Shown here: positions 48,901-59,741 of the stretch, one piece after another | How positions within the stretch are numbered: position 1 is the stretch's first letter | Layout of the letters: every line of letters starts with the position of its first letter | NCBI GenBank assembly: GCA_951799425.1 | Contig: OX637399.1 | Coordinates: forward strand, 34,197,701 to 34,261,700 | From: Ilex aquifolium | Lineage: Eukaryota > Streptophyta > Magnoliopsida > Aquifoliales > Aquifoliaceae | DNA length: 64,000 bases | Direction of reading: 5' to 3' | Notes under the pieces: generated by a model | Databases searched by the model: none | What the model saw: only the letters and a program-made list of their open reading frames with translations | What the model was told of the DNA's origin: nothing | Position numbers and translations under genes: made by a program

Positions 48901-51900
48901 AGGAAGGGAGAAAAAAAAAAAAAAAAAGAAGGAAGGAAGGAGAGAAAAGAAAGAGTATGGGATTTTGTGTGAGTCGATTAAGAAGGCTCTGATCGGCATT
49001 CCTCAAATCCTAAGTAGCTCATTAGTCACTCTACAATCCTTCATATCAGTTCTCCCATATCCACCTTCATAAATCCAAAAAAGTCTCCTCCGATAATTCT
49101 CGAAATCCATATGTCAGTCGCAAGACCCATATTAGGTGGATCATGATGCAGAAACGAAGGCCTGAAATGAATATAATATTCTATGGCTTCTCACCCCCTT
49201 GTCACTTAAAGTTAGGATTTGGAGATGAAGAAAACAGAGGAGGCAAAGAGAGAGCATACCACGCCTCTCTCCCTCCATGTATACTTTCCTTTAGGGATAT
49301 ACTTATTACAAGACTACCACTCCTATTTATATCCTAACAACTCTAAAAGTCCACAATTGGTTTTGTCACATACTTGTACATACGAAACTTTTGACTGCGT
49401 TATATCCAAGTTATACATGCTTTATCTTATTATGCAAGCTGGGTTGTGCTTGGACTGGTACTTCATACAAACCAATTTGACATTTTTACTATACTGAATG
49501 TAAAATCCCTTATAGGTCACAAATTTTGAAAAGCAATTTAAAATTTTAGCTAATCTGTTTACTGGGCATTTTTATGCACAATAAGTTTGAAAGGTTTCAT
49601 TATTTCAAGTACCAACTTGAGACGAGAAAAGCTCATTTATATTTTGATTCCGAAGAATACTGCATACACTAGCATGCACGAGCATTTAGCATAGACGTTT
49701 AACTGGAGCCAACTTTAGAACCTTGATATGCATGTAGACATATTTATCACTGTGGACATCTGGAATCATGTTTCAAAAAACGAAATTCTATGAAAAATTG
49801 CCGAGTCTATGGTATGTATAACATGATGTGACATGTTTATATGCATTTTTGTTGGTCCTTGTTATTTTTCACACATTCTTATATCCTTTTTTCCATTCCT
49901 ATCCTATAGATAATGAAATCAGAGAAGAATATCATACTCTCGTTCAACACTGTTCCTTTCTTTATTCACTCTTAATTACAGGGTGGATGGGAAAATGATG
50001 AAACAGTGGAGGAGGCAGCTGTACGTGAAGCTATAGAAGAGGCCGGAGTTCGAGGGGAATTAATGGTAAGAAGAATCAGTCTTCTGATTTTTTTGTGTGT
50101 TTATAAATTCTGGATTAATACTTATCGTTTAGCTGGTTGCTTGCTTTAATGCTTAGATAATGTAATGTTTATCTTGTTAGTCATGTGCTTGAACTTTGTG
50201 TTGATTGTATCGCTCATGTGCAGGAGCACCCATAAACTTGCCATGTATCCGTGCTATGCATAAATCAGAATAAAGTTGCTTATGTTTTGTGTTTAGATTG
50301 CTTTCTTCTCTGTAACAATAAATGTACTTTTTGAAATGCTGCAATCACAATCCTAAAAGTAAAAGGATGAGATGTGCATATAAATTTCATCTAAGGCATC
50401 TATGACAAAAAAAAGTCATAATATAGAAGAAATCGGAATAGAACATAACTTAAAATATTTTCCCAATTCATAACTCAAAAATTGATCCATATTAATGTGT
50501 GAGACAAAAGAATTGAGCAAGCTTGCTTGATGAGGATCAGAAAGGTGTTGGATGAAGCTTAGAGTTGAACATTAAGGTTTTTGAAATTATTTTACTACTG
50601 TTGTATATGAAGGGTTTATTGGATTTCGTTTACTAGTTTAGGCTTTGTGTTTAACTTGGAAATGAAATCACATTAGGGTCCGTTTCGTTAGAAAGAGAAG
50701 AATGGTGGAAAGTGAAAGTGGTAGAAAAGAAAGTGAAAGAAAGGAAAAATAAAAGAAAATATATTATCTTTTATGTATTTGGTTAGCATGAAAATTTTGA
50801 AAGAAATTTTTAAAAAAAAATTCATTCTATTGTTCGAAAGGTAGTAAAGTTGCTAGAAAATTTTGAGAATTGTCTCAAAAAATCCTTATCTATATATTGA
50901 AGAAGATGTTGAACTTGAAAGACTATGCATTTATCCACCTTTTATTATATAATAAATAAATATCAAATATTATTAATGTAGAAGCAATGCATGGTTGACA
51001 CATCACCATTTTTATCTGTTCAAATAGATATGTTAAAATTTAGAAAGTGAAGTAAAAGAAAAAAAATGAAAGAAAATATATTTTCATGCATGTATTTAGT
51101 TAGCATGAAAAACTTGTAAGAATTTTTTTTCAAAAATTCATTCTATTGTTTAAAAGAAAAGAAAGTTATAAGAAAATTTATTTGATTATTTAACTTACCC
51201 TTAATTATATTAAATCGATCTAAATAAAAAAATATATTATAATCAAATTACCCTTAATTATATTAAATCAAGTTTAGTTTTGTTGAGGGCTTTTTGTTTT
51301 TTAATTTCCTAGTTAGTGCAGTTGTTCAATTTGATATCCATATATGGGAAATGATATGATTATGGGCAAAAGGGTTAAGTATGAGCAGTAGCCCACATTT
51401 TCACTGGAAAAAATAATTTCCCTGTTAATTTTGCAGGAAACCAAAAGTGTCCTATACAAGAAAATTTAGTGGGCCCCATGATCTCACTTTCCTATAATTT
51501 CTCCTTTTTTTTTGCTAAACAAACAAAAAAAAAGTTCTATTTTTTTCCCTTCCTTGTGTTTTATAGTATTTACTTGCTAACCAAACGAACCCTTAGGAAT
51601 GTTTGATTTTTAGAGTAAACAAGGGTAGGCCATAATAGTAAATTAGCTAAACCCATTCCAAGTTCTTTTTCTCAGTTTTCTTCCCAAAACTGGACGGATT
51701 TTTGTGGGCGGCATGGATTACATTTCCATCACTTCTTCCTTTCCAACATATTTTCCCTTGAGACTAAACAATTGAAAATCCTTCTTTCGCTCTAATTTTT
51801 CACCCTCCCTTTTCCATCCACTCATCTTCCTTCCTACTAAACAACCCATAAGAGATTAGTTTGGTTTTGTGAAGGACAACAAATAAACTAAATGTTTCTG

Positions 51901-52470
51901 CCCTGCTGCATATATATTGACCATGCTAATGTCTTGTTAGATGCAGAAGTTTTATTTTAAATCAATCCAAGCATCAACATTAGTAGTTTAAAGTGCCAAT
52001 AAAGTTGAACATTTTTTCTGTGATCGATTACCTTCTCAGCGTTCTTTTATTGTCTTCTCTTTCCTTTTTTTCCCCAATATGTTTGACCTTTACAGCAGGT
52101 TTTCTAGTCATGCCGCTGATGCACAATGAATAAATCATCTTTCTGTATTTTTATTACCTATTTAACTTGCTGGCTATTTCATTGTTGACATTTACACTAT
52201 TCTGCATTTCAGCATTTCCTTGGTTACTACCAATTCAAGAGCAAGACGCTTCAAGATGAGTCTAGTCCTGAAGGTTTATGTAAAGCTGCCATGTTTGCTT
52301 TGCTTGTCAAGGAAGAACTCGAGTCTTGGCCAGAACAGGATCATCGCCAAAGAAGTTGGTTAACAGTTCCTGAGGCTAGTGAGTGTTGTCGGCATGCATG
52401 GATGCGAGAGGCCCTTGAGGAAGGTTTTTCGAAGTGGCATGCTGATGGCATGATAAGCACCATAAAGTAA
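36964..52470 (+). CDS. NUDT16: Nudix hydrolase, NUDT16-like (plant NUDT12/13/16 group)
   Basis: Four coding exons: 36,964-37,037; 42,399-42,510; 49,982-50,065; 52,213-52,470. They total 528 nt = 175 aa, phases fit. Nudix enzymes hydrolyse nucleoside diphosphates linked to another moiety; this plant group is close to diphosphoinositol-phosphate type hydrolases, and several members are mitochondrial. The start 'MSSELVARTGRHQQRYE' and 'GCIPFRYR' are typical. The Nudix box begins at residue 63: G-x5-E (G63, E69), x7, R77-E78, A79-x-E81-E82, x, G84-V85, so all catalytic positions are intact. Downstream 'EGLCKAAMFALLVKEEL' and 'WPEQDHRQRSWLTVPEA' match NUDT16. The last 'ataaa|gtaag' could be a donor, but the in-frame TAA at 52,468 fits the family length. 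The gene is unusually long because introns 1 (5.4 kb), 2 (7.5 kb) and 3 (2.1 kb) are loaded with transposons. Confidence 0.92.
38391..38825 (-). pseudogene. 3' end of a LINE (RNase H-like tail) in NUDT16 intron 1
   Basis: On the minus strand the frame reads 'GDWYLVQEIFTELSGLNFQI', then 'IHIYREANGVADWLAKGA', the H-x3-R-E-A-N-x2-A-D-x-L-A motif of plant LINE RNase H domains, to a stop at 38,537. About 115 bp further comes an A-rich tail (T-rich at 38,391-38,412 on the plus strand). This is the usual 5'-truncated LINE structure, here in antisense to the host gene. No target-site duplication found. Confidence 0.8.
39809..40035 (-). other. GA/CT-rich segment with splice donor, antisense in NUDT16 intron 1
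   Basis: Read on the minus strand, a CTCTCAGCAACT minisatellite (about 39,890-39,990) leads to 'gatcgacgaagaagaagagg' and ends 'gctgtgaag|gtaagt' at 39,809, a strong splice donor. It looks like a non-coding first exon of an antisense transcript or of a captured promoter. No start codon or protein seen. Confidence 0.35.
40487..40521 (+). repeat. poly-T then G-rich tract
   Basis: A run of about 24 T followed by 'ggggaggggggc'. Similar T-then-G sequences stand at 40,615-40,650 and at 41,353-41,380 (the tail side of a SINE), so this may be the remnant tail of another minus-strand SINE. Confidence 0.6.
40631..40650 (+). repeat. poly-G tract (20 nt)
   Basis: Twenty consecutive G on the plus strand after a T-rich stretch, in NUDT16 intron 1. 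Confidence 0.95.
41354..41458 (-). mobile_element. short tRNA-derived SINE with perfect TSD
   Basis: On the minus strand: 'ggcctttggtccaatggtac' (A box TGGTCCAATGG), then 'gaggtcaagggttcaaatcc' (B box GGTTCAAATCC), a C/T-rich stretch and a poly-A tail. Flanked on both sides by ATTGAGGATGATT (41,341-41,353 and 41,459-41,471). About 105 bp, in NUDT16 intron 1, antisense. The perfect 13-bp duplication suggests a young insertion. Confidence 0.92.
43061..43792. mobile_element. diverged copy of the hAT-like MITE in NUDT16 intron 2
   Basis: Begins 'ggaagcatggatac' and ends 'atatccgtgtttcatagcttcc'. The inner parts share the 'ggatacg'/'cgtatcc' subterminal repeats of the element at 35,932. Ends and interior are diverged, so it is an older relative. 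Confidence 0.7.
44164..44371 (-). repeat. 3' LTR of the Copia element
   Basis: Plus strand begins TGTTGGTATTG and ends ATACTAACA; it is followed by pyrimidine-rich 'ttccccttaccccttagg', which is the polypurine tract on the element's strand. Contains 'agagagagcataccacgcct', shared with the other LTR. Confidence 0.85.
48389..48490 (-). repeat. 51-bp tandem repeat in the Copia 5' region
   Basis: Two units containing 'gaacaaactgccttggacct' (48,401 and 48,452) preceded by 'ctgaaccgg'. More degenerate 'ctgaaccgg' units extend left to about 48,100, suggesting an expanded array in the untranslated leader of the element. Confidence 0.8.
49120..49339 (-). repeat. 5' LTR (right) of the Copia element
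   Basis: Shares 'agagagagcataccacgcct', 'ttagggatatact' and 'tacaagactaccactc' with the left LTR and ends with CTAACA. Start uncertain (48,999 to about 49,160). Divergence between the LTRs indicates an old insertion. Confidence 0.7.
50676..51592. mobile_element. Tourist-like MITE in NUDT16 intron 3, TTA target site
   Basis: Left end GGGTCCGTTTCGTTAG; the right end in reverse complement is GGGTTCGTTTGGTTAG. Flanked by TTA on both sides (50,673-50,675 and 51,593-51,595). The interior shows a direct duplication: 'ttagcatgaaaa' and 'ttcattctattgtt' blocks at about 50,780-50,840 and 51,105-51,150. 917 bp, non-coding. Confidence 0.75.
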
Positions 52471-53139
52471 GACAACCATCTTGCTTCCTCCTCTCCTGAC
52501 CAGCATTTGATTAGTTGCTAGATGCTTTACCAAAGACTCTGCCTGAAGTTGATTTTGGCGCCTTTCTAATTCTTTTTTTCTAGGAAGTAGGAGGTAAACA
52601 AAAAAAAGTTGTGCTGTTTTAGATGTTCAACTATGTTTCAATCAGAATCTTGGGTTCGTTTGTTCGTTTCTTTCTTTCTTTTCTTCCCTCTTCTGGAAAA
52701 CAGAGAATTAATAGAAGAAAAAGGAAAGGAAAATTCATGAACAGTTGCCATTATGTTACTGACTCATGTTTTCTCAAGTCAGTCAGCATTACAATTTCAG
52801 AAATCTCCTTTGCTTTTTCATCTTTTTGGCAATGCCCATAAGGTGCTAAAATATAGTTTCATCGGATTGAGAATTTGCCCAGAATGTGATTGGGGTTTGT
52901 TTTTAATTCTGATGCAAGAAGAGTGAACTAGTCCATGTGTAGATCAATTTTCTGTGGAAATAGCATTATAGGTGTAAATGTAATAGCTCACCAATCTGCA
53001 TTTTGCTCTTCAATTTGTATCGAATTGATTGGATTCATTGTAGGTATTGATTTGTGCAATTTCAATGGTGGAGAAAAGGGGTCATTTACAGTACAATGGG
53101 TGGGGGATGTGGCCTGGCTCATTGGCTGTGCTTTGGAAC

Positions 53140-53426
53140 AAGGACAGTAACCTCACTTTGTTGAGCTTGATGGTTAGCTATACCCATTTTTATCATATTT
53201 GTGGGTGTTTTTATCACATTTGTGAGTTTTTTTATCACTGTTGTGGTACCGAAAAAAGTGATAAAAACATCAATAAATGTGATTTTTTATTTATTTTTTT
53301 TACTCATAAATGTGGTAAATCACCTACAAAAGTGATAAATTTTGTAGTTATAAAATAACTCACAAAAGTTATAAAAACATTCATTAAGTAGTAAAATTTG
53401 GAGGAACAGTATCATAGTTAAATCCA
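53140..53426. mobile_element. hairpin-rich MITE, copy 1
   Basis: Repeated 'tttatcacatttgtg' phrases in the first half face their complements ('caaaagtgataaa', 'cataaatgtggtaaat') in the second half. The right end 'atcatagttaaatcc' resembles the end of the copy at 59,742-60,156. Non-coding. Confidence 0.6.
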
Positions 53427-54544
53427 TTATTGTAAGCACATTTGTTGGATTTTTTGTATTGGGAACGTGTCTGTTGATAAATCATCAGGTTATGATATTA
53501 AGTTAGATGAATCAGGTCTTGTATTAATAAAATAATTCTATCCCTTCTTCATTCTTGGACATTGTTTCTTAATATTGTGACTCTTCCATACTGTGCCTCA
53601 GGAACTTTTTGAATACGGCCGACTTGACTTTTGATCGTTGGTCAATAAAAACAGTTAGATTTTGAGAATTTCCTAAATGGGTTCAGTTTTTTCAGAAGCT
53701 AAAATTATTAACAATACTCCTATTACCAAATTTCTTATCAAAATTTTATTTATAAAATCAATGAGAATTGTTGAATCAATAAGTGTTGTTTACTTTTGTC
53801 AGTAGGATCCACTGATTCACTCATCTATGTTCATTTAGTAAAAATTTTAGTTTACACATAGTCAAGTCCATACTTAACCATGGGACACTTAGGATCATAA
53901 CTGAAAAGTAGCTGAATTTGTTCTTGGTGGTCTAGTGTCTTAGGAAATGTTGATTGATTGATTCCCTATTTGTTTGGAGAATAGGGTTGTCCATGCTTCT
54001 TATGCCTCTCCTTCATGCTAGTTTGCAATAAAAATTCTATTTATTTATGATTTAAAAAATAAAAAAAGTGAATCTTGACATAATTTTTTAACATAATGAT
54101 GTAGCCGTTAAGATTGTCATATTTTTAGATTTAAAAAGTATTACTATTCCATAACAATGGATATAACACCCCTCCCCCTTCATTTCTTATGTGTAGTTAT
54201 CTCTTTGAATACTCGTAAAAGAAATTTTCACTCATGTATAGTCATATTTTCAGATCATATGTCCAAGTTTGGCTCGATTCAGCCCATTTTTAATTCTTTG
54301 AGCTTCAATTTAATCTCAGATTCTAGTAAATCCAAGAGACAAACCCTCAATCACTTGATTAGAAGTCAAATTTCCTTAGGTTTAAAAACATATTTTTGTC
54401 AAATAAAATAAATTGATCGAGCTTGAGCATTTACCAATATTAAACGATCTTAAAAATGTGATTATATTCAGTCCATTTTCGAGCACAAATAACCTTACAC
54501 AAGCCCGCCTTACATGAGTCAAAACTTAGCTTGTCAATCATGTC

Positions 54545-54870
54545 GAGAGAGGTGGATTCTTATCGAGTTTTAGCGGGTTCGTGTTAAAAAATACTTTAAA
54601 CATATTCGATTCGTTTATTAATTTGTGTTTAATGAATCATATGGATTCGTTTAGTGTATAAACCGTGTATAACTCATATATAAATGAGTCGTATCGTAAA
54701 TTTTTTCTGTTTGGCTTCACACATACCCGATTTTTGTATTAATCATGTCGTGTCGAGTTCACTCGTTTACTAAACGGGTGAGTTAAAAAATACTCAAACT
54801 CTCTAATTTCATATCGTGTTCGTATCGTATTAACGAATCTTGTCATATTTTGACATTCCTATTCATAAAA
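54545..54870. repeat. dispersed 'cgtgtcgtgt' repeat, copy 2
   Basis: Same orientation and block order as 25,385-25,700, with moderate divergence. Non-coding. Confidence 0.65.
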
Positions 54871-56638
54871 AGAACTAAGTCCATGCCAAATATGGGCAGC
54901 TCACTAACCATCATGGCGCATACGTCATATAGCTACTTGGCTACTTTAGTTCACGTTCACTGTCCATGACCCAAGAGATAGAGATGGTTGAGTAAGACAC
55001 TTTCTTTTAACTATCTGATCATCATAACAAGCCAAAGCCTCGAAACTGAACCATATAAAGTATATAAAAAAAGACAAAATCTAATGAATGTCAAAAGCTT
55101 CATCCTCTTACATTGCCTATCAAGTCGGCAACTATACAAATTCACGAGTAACTAAAGTTAAGCATGTGTCCTTTGGACACATTGTTAAATACATGAGTTG
55201 CACTCTATCATTCATCTAGTGTACCTTTGCCAGCTCTTCACCACTTTATTTCAAGGTATAGCTTAGGTACGCCGACAATTTTAGACATAATTTGTGAACT
55301 TGATGCAGAATTAATATGAAATTAGCGAGTTTGAATTAGTGAGTTCTAATTTTTGATGAAACCCACAATTAATTTAAAGACTACAGAGAATTAAGTACAA
55401 ACAACGTTGCTCATTCCTTTATAATTATTTCTCCATCGCTACAGCTATTTCTTTTGTGGGAACCCTTATGATTCATTTTTACTTGTTTCTATAGCAACAA
55501 ATATGTTATAGACATAGGGCATGCAAACTTCTTAGCTTCTAAGCTTAGTGACAAATTCAAGTGAGGGGAATTGAAGTTAAGAAGGAATGCAGGACAACAT
55601 CACAAGCTACTAGCTAGGTAAAGTTCACTAAACTTGGATATAGTAAAAACACATTGTTTTTTTCTGTCAAAGCTTTGTATTAGAGATATGTTTATATTAA
55701 AACTTGGAGGGTTTTATTCATAATATTTGGAAGATTTGGAAGTTCTATGGTTCACTTAAATATGCAGGATAGATTATCATTACCATAAACAATTAATTAT
55801 TTCTTAGACAAAAATATTACAATAGAGAAGTGAAAAAAAGCCCAAAAGGAGATAGAAAGAAGGGATACGAGAAATCAATCTTTGTCTTTGACAAATATTA
55901 ATTTGTTGACCTTTCGGTTGAAAAAATCTTTAAAAAAAAAAAAAACCAAGAGTGACCAACTAGGCTATAGTCGATTATTTTGGGAACAATTAAAAATTTT
56001 GAGAAGATGTGGGAGGATCTTGATGTCTCATTTTTGTATCCTATTCTATGTTTCTTAAATGAAACACACTGTAGCCATTGAAAGGCAAGGAGAGGTGTGA
56101 ACATTGCAGGCAACCACTGCTTAAATGCAAGCAAAACAAAAGCAAAAAGACCACTGTGCAGTGACTGAGGTTGCCAATATAAAGAGGATTGAATTAGGTC
56201 CTGGACTTACCTTTACAAAGGAGAGTGAACTACATGAAAGCTATGCACTTGCCCTTTGCTCCATTCTTTGGTGTAATTTCATCTTCTTAGGCTTTGAAAC
56301 TTGAACACCCTAGAATTAGATTATAGAAAATTTAAATCTCTCTTTACATTTACCCCCCCCAAAAAAATTAATGCTCTATTTCACCAAATCCATTAATTTA
56401 TAAGAAAAAATTCACCGAGTTTACGATTATATTTTTTCCCAAAATAAACATGTAGAGCTGTTTATACTTAGTTTTAATAAAGATGACTGAGACAAATTAA
56501 TGACTATTTTCTGCAAATGAAGGTACAATAGATTGCAGTAGAGGCCTATTTTCTGATGCATGTATGCATACATGTAGGGTTAGAGACAGACTAGTGTGAG
56601 ATGCATGCATGTTATAAGTTAGCCTCTGCCACAAGTAC

Positions 56639-56701
56639 CTGAATGATTGAACTTTCATCCTCCTCAGAGAGGAAATTACCATCTTTAAGAAGATTTGCAA
56701 C
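56639..56701 (-). other. orphan exon-like segment (DCL/DUF3223-like motif?)
   Basis: On the minus strand a good acceptor (TTTCATTTCCTAG) precedes exactly 21 codons reading VANLLKDGNFLSEEDESS plus IIQ, and then CAG|GTACTT, a usable donor. The L-K-D-G-x-F-L-S-E-E-D-E pattern recalls, from memory, the start of the DCL/DUF3223 domain of plant chloroplast-related proteins. No neighbouring exons of that domain were found, so this may be a gene fragment or a chance match. Confidence 0.25.
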
Positions 56702-57839
56702 CTAGGAAATGAAAAAAGGAAAGCATAAAAAAAAAATGACCCAGAACAAGGCGAAAGCTGCTACACATTTTAAGTACCAAATATGTTGGAAAAGGTGGAT
56801 GACTCATATTTGCTAAGTCCAATAGCCGTTGGCAGAGAGCATAGCGATGTGTAATAAAGTAGGCGTAAGCACAACGTAATAATTGACAACGATTAGGGTA
56901 AACTATGTATTTATACTGAGATTATGTTAGGTGATTGACGAGGAATAATGTTTTTCAACTGGTGCATATAAATAAGTAATTGTAACCTTGTCTAGATTCA
57001 CATATAATGAAACGACCATTCCCTTGAACATAGATAAAATTTCTAGCAAACCATCAAGTAAATCTTTTTGTTTATTCACTATACAACATGTTCACAATAA
57101 AACATTAAGTGCTCAATTACTAGGTAAGGTATATTTAGTTTTTATGTAAAATTATTCAAATACAGTGCATTTTGCATGGTGAAAGTAGCCACAACTGATT
57201 TCATTCCATTAGATGGAAAAATTGAGACCAAATCATTTTTGATGGATGCCCCAAACACGCCCTTGCTGACTTGATGAATATGATGTATATCTACATTAAT
57301 TCTCCTTCAGTTTTTCTAACTTATTTTCCATAGATGATTTAAGAGCATGTTTGGCTCAGTGTTCCCTTAGACTAAATTATACCTTTCCTCCTAGAGGACC
57401 CTTCTGTTTGTACTTAAAGTGAGGAACATTGTGTTGGGTCTCCCACAGCCTTTTTGCACTTTTAGCCCTCTTCTGTCTAATTTCAGACTACAATAATTGG
57501 TAGGTCATCTTTAAAATCCAGATAACGAGTGTGCAAAGTCAAATGTTTCCAAACACACCCTAGATCTTGACTGGCAAGAAGCCCAGCAAATGCTTACTAG
57601 CAACCCTAGCTCACAGAGTTTACATCTAGAACAAATACAATATCAAGATAGGAACAGAGATAAGTAATTACATAGTAAATGGTCATCAACACTTACCCAC
57701 ATAAGCAAAGTGGGCACAGTCTAAAAAACTAGGTAGCTCTCGAGTATTCGATGAATATCAAATGTAACATGATCTGATAGGAATATTTCGATTTAAACGG
57801 AAGATTTGTGCTTCATATAGCTAGCAAAGCTTACCCAAT

Positions 57840-58283
57840 TTACATTGCATCCAGGCTTTTGAGCACATCAACATGAGAAGATTCACACCACATGTTAGAG
57901 GGAAATATTCCAGGAAAATTCTCTATAATCTGAGGCATAAACACATCATCATCATCATACGGCTCACATGAAAGATCAGATTTCTTAGCCAATTCACCAC
58001 AAGGGTTCATTGTAGGAACGTCATGTACTGCTTCATCTCCAGGGCCCTCAGGGACTTCTTGGTGGTGGTGGTCATCGGAACCGACACCACCAATCTCCGG
58101 GAACTTAGCAGGGTCCGGCATGTCGGCGTCTTGGCCTGTGAGTTCTTGAACCAAAGCTCTGAATTCTGAGGCACTGGCCTTCACCTTCATGGGATTGGAG
58201 ATGTACACAACCTTGACTGGTTTTTTCTTGGTTTTGGCCTGTTTGGTTGCCCTTTTTTGTTGTACACTAAGTAGTTTGTCCAT
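57840..58283 (-). CDS. SIB1: VQ-motif protein, sigma factor binding protein (SIB1/SIB2-like)
   Basis: A single intronless frame of 147 aa. It has a Lys-rich start (residues 9-22), 'KPVKVVYISNPMKVKASAS' (residues 21-39), the VQ motif FRALVQELTG (residues 41-50, consensus F-x3-VQ-x-LTG), an acidic middle (DDDD at 110-113) and a conserved-looking C-terminus ending 'SLDAM'. This layout matches Arabidopsis SIB1 and SIB2, which bind WRKY33 in the nucleus and sigma factor SIG1 in plastids, and promote defence against necrotrophs; the basic N-terminus could serve for plastid or nuclear entry. Absence of introns is normal for VQ genes. SIB1 versus SIB2 cannot be decided here. A SINE sits about 490 bp upstream of the start codon. 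Confidence 0.9.
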   Translation of the reverse strand: MDKLLSVQQKRATKQAKTKKKPVKVVYISNPMKVKASASEFRALVQELTGQDADMPDPAKFPEIGGVGSDDHHHQEVPEGPGDEAVHDVPTMNPCGELAKKSDLSCEPYDDDDVFMPQIIENFPGIFPSNMWCESSHVDVLKSLDAM

Positions 58284-58768
58284 ATCTCCTTAGATGGAAA
58301 TGAAGCTTAAGATCAAAAGGGTTCACTTCTATATGAAGCAATTCGGTGCTGGGAAGTTCTTATTGGTTGTGCGGATATGGTTTTGAGGAGAGAACGGTGC
58401 CACCGTGTCATTATTGATGACACTCTAAATAAAAAAAGTGAATCTTACTTGAACTTGCATGACAAATTATTTATAAATTTTTATGGGATACATCTGTTTA
58501 TTTATTTTAATATTATTGATTAATAATATCACATTATCTTATAAAGTGATATCACTATTGTAATAAATATTTTCTCTAGAGAGAGAGTGAGAGAGAGGGG
58601 GAAATAAAAGCCGCCATGATAGAGCAAATGAAAAGAAGAGAGAGAAATATTGTTGGCCCAAGCTCAACAAGGCGCGTGAGGTATATGTATTTAACATAAT
58701 GATACTCTCACTATTCTCTCCATCATTCTATGTATGCTTGTAAGAAAATAAGAATTGATATAAGTATC

Positions 58769-59113
58769 CAACTGGTATTTGGTTTAATGGTCTTTTTTTT
58801 GTTTTATGAAGACTTAGTTTTCATGAGGTCAATAATTCAAATCTCTTAGGTGACAAAAGTGTAGTTGGTTGATAGAATGAACTTCAATTACTTAGACGAA
58901 CCGTATCTAATTTTCTGGTGTGGGTTTGAATTCCTATCGAAGCCGTAAGTTCTAATTTAACTGGTGTATGAGTTGAGAGACCAGTTCATGTACCTAGCGT
59001 TTGCTCTTGGTTCTACTTGGGCTCACGAGCCTGCGTGAATAAGTTATCTCTATCTCGTTAAGGACAAGCCAAAAATTTCTCCCCTCATTCATCCAAAAAT
59101 AAAAAAAGATGAA
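58769..59113 (+). mobile_element. SINE with perfect 19-bp TSD upstream of the VQ gene
   Basis: Flanked by AAGAATTGATATAAGTATC at 58,750-58,768 and 59,114-59,132, identical over 19 bp. The 5' part has an A-box-like 'tggtttaatgg' (58,780) and a B-box-like 'aattcaaatctc' (58,834); the 3' end is A-rich ('aaaaataaaaaaa'). 345 bp, pointing away from the VQ gene. Confidence 0.9.
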
Positions 59114-59741
59114 AAGAATTGATATAAGTATCATTTTAAAAAAAATATTATTTGAACTTAATTTAGAGACCTAATAAATTATAACTGTTGGATTAAAAGT
59201 GTATTCCACTTAATATTGAACACACAACTAATCTAATGACGACATTAAATTACGTTTTCAAATTAAATCTCTATAGTATTGTTCTTATGATATTTATTTT
59301 GAGCAATGATATTGGAGCCTAATTTGCTGACATAATTCATTATGCTTTTGGATTGACTGTAGGACCCATCAAATATTGGAATTTGGTGTTGATCAAATAG
59401 TTCTACTGAAGTCACATAAGTATGTCAGTAAATTAGGTCAAATTTTTAGGTCTAAATAGTATTACTCATTTATTTTTCATTGTTATTGTGACGTTGATTT
59501 CCAAAAACCAATGAAGAGATAGGTTTTGACTTTTATTATCTTTGTTGTAAGAGAAATGCTATATAACTTAAATTTGCAGCTCAAATTTCCATTTCAAATG
59601 GAGGGGACTATTAGATCAGTCGGTCCCATTTAAAAAAGTTGATGGGACCCACTCATCCAATAATCTCCTTCATTTGGGATTAAAATTTGGGTTACAAATT
59701 TAAATTATATAGTATTTTCCTTGTTGTAAACTATGAGCCTA

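Larger units (their letters stand above)
44164..49339 (-). mobile_element. decayed Ty1/Copia retrotransposon, antisense in NUDT16 intron 2
   Basis: Minus-strand remnants occur in Copia order. Gag is at about 48,024-47,100 ('PMISIKLNGSNYVSW', zinc knuckle C-x2-C-x4-H-x4-C near 47,220). Integrase is at about 46,440-45,870 ('HSDVWGPP', 'NVTRPFLFCMHVPYSF', 'SASHLINRMPSTVL'), RT at about 45,690-44,950 ('WDLLPLP', 'VGCCWVY'), and RNase H at 44,846-44,529 ('VTWKTKKQIVVARS', 'VEYIAMAH'). Many stops and frameshifts, so it is inactive. The 3' LTR (left) is 44,164-44,371 with TGTT...AACA ends, next to a polypurine tract (44,372-44,395). The right LTR ends at 49,339 and shares over 120 bp with the left one, but its inner border is unclear (a degenerate tRNA-Met PBS may be at 48,985-48,998). 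Flanks show no matching TSD. Confidence 0.88.
52471..57839. other. intergenic repeats between NUDT16 and the VQ gene
   Basis: Contains a hairpin-rich MITE (53,140-53,426), the second 'cgtgtcgtgt' repeat (54,545-54,870), and one exon-like segment on the minus strand (56,639-56,701). Both flanking genes end here (convergent). 55,000-56,100 and 56,760-57,800 show nothing I can name. Confidence 0.6.

Noticed and set aside
44159..49344. Target-site duplication of the Copia element
   Set aside because: Five-base flanks ('attta' and 'actct') do not match, so the borders are either eroded or rearranged.
55898..56134. Minus-strand frame (about 78 codons) as a gene
   Set aside because: Phe/Trp/Lys-rich, no family, passes through a long A run; not supported.
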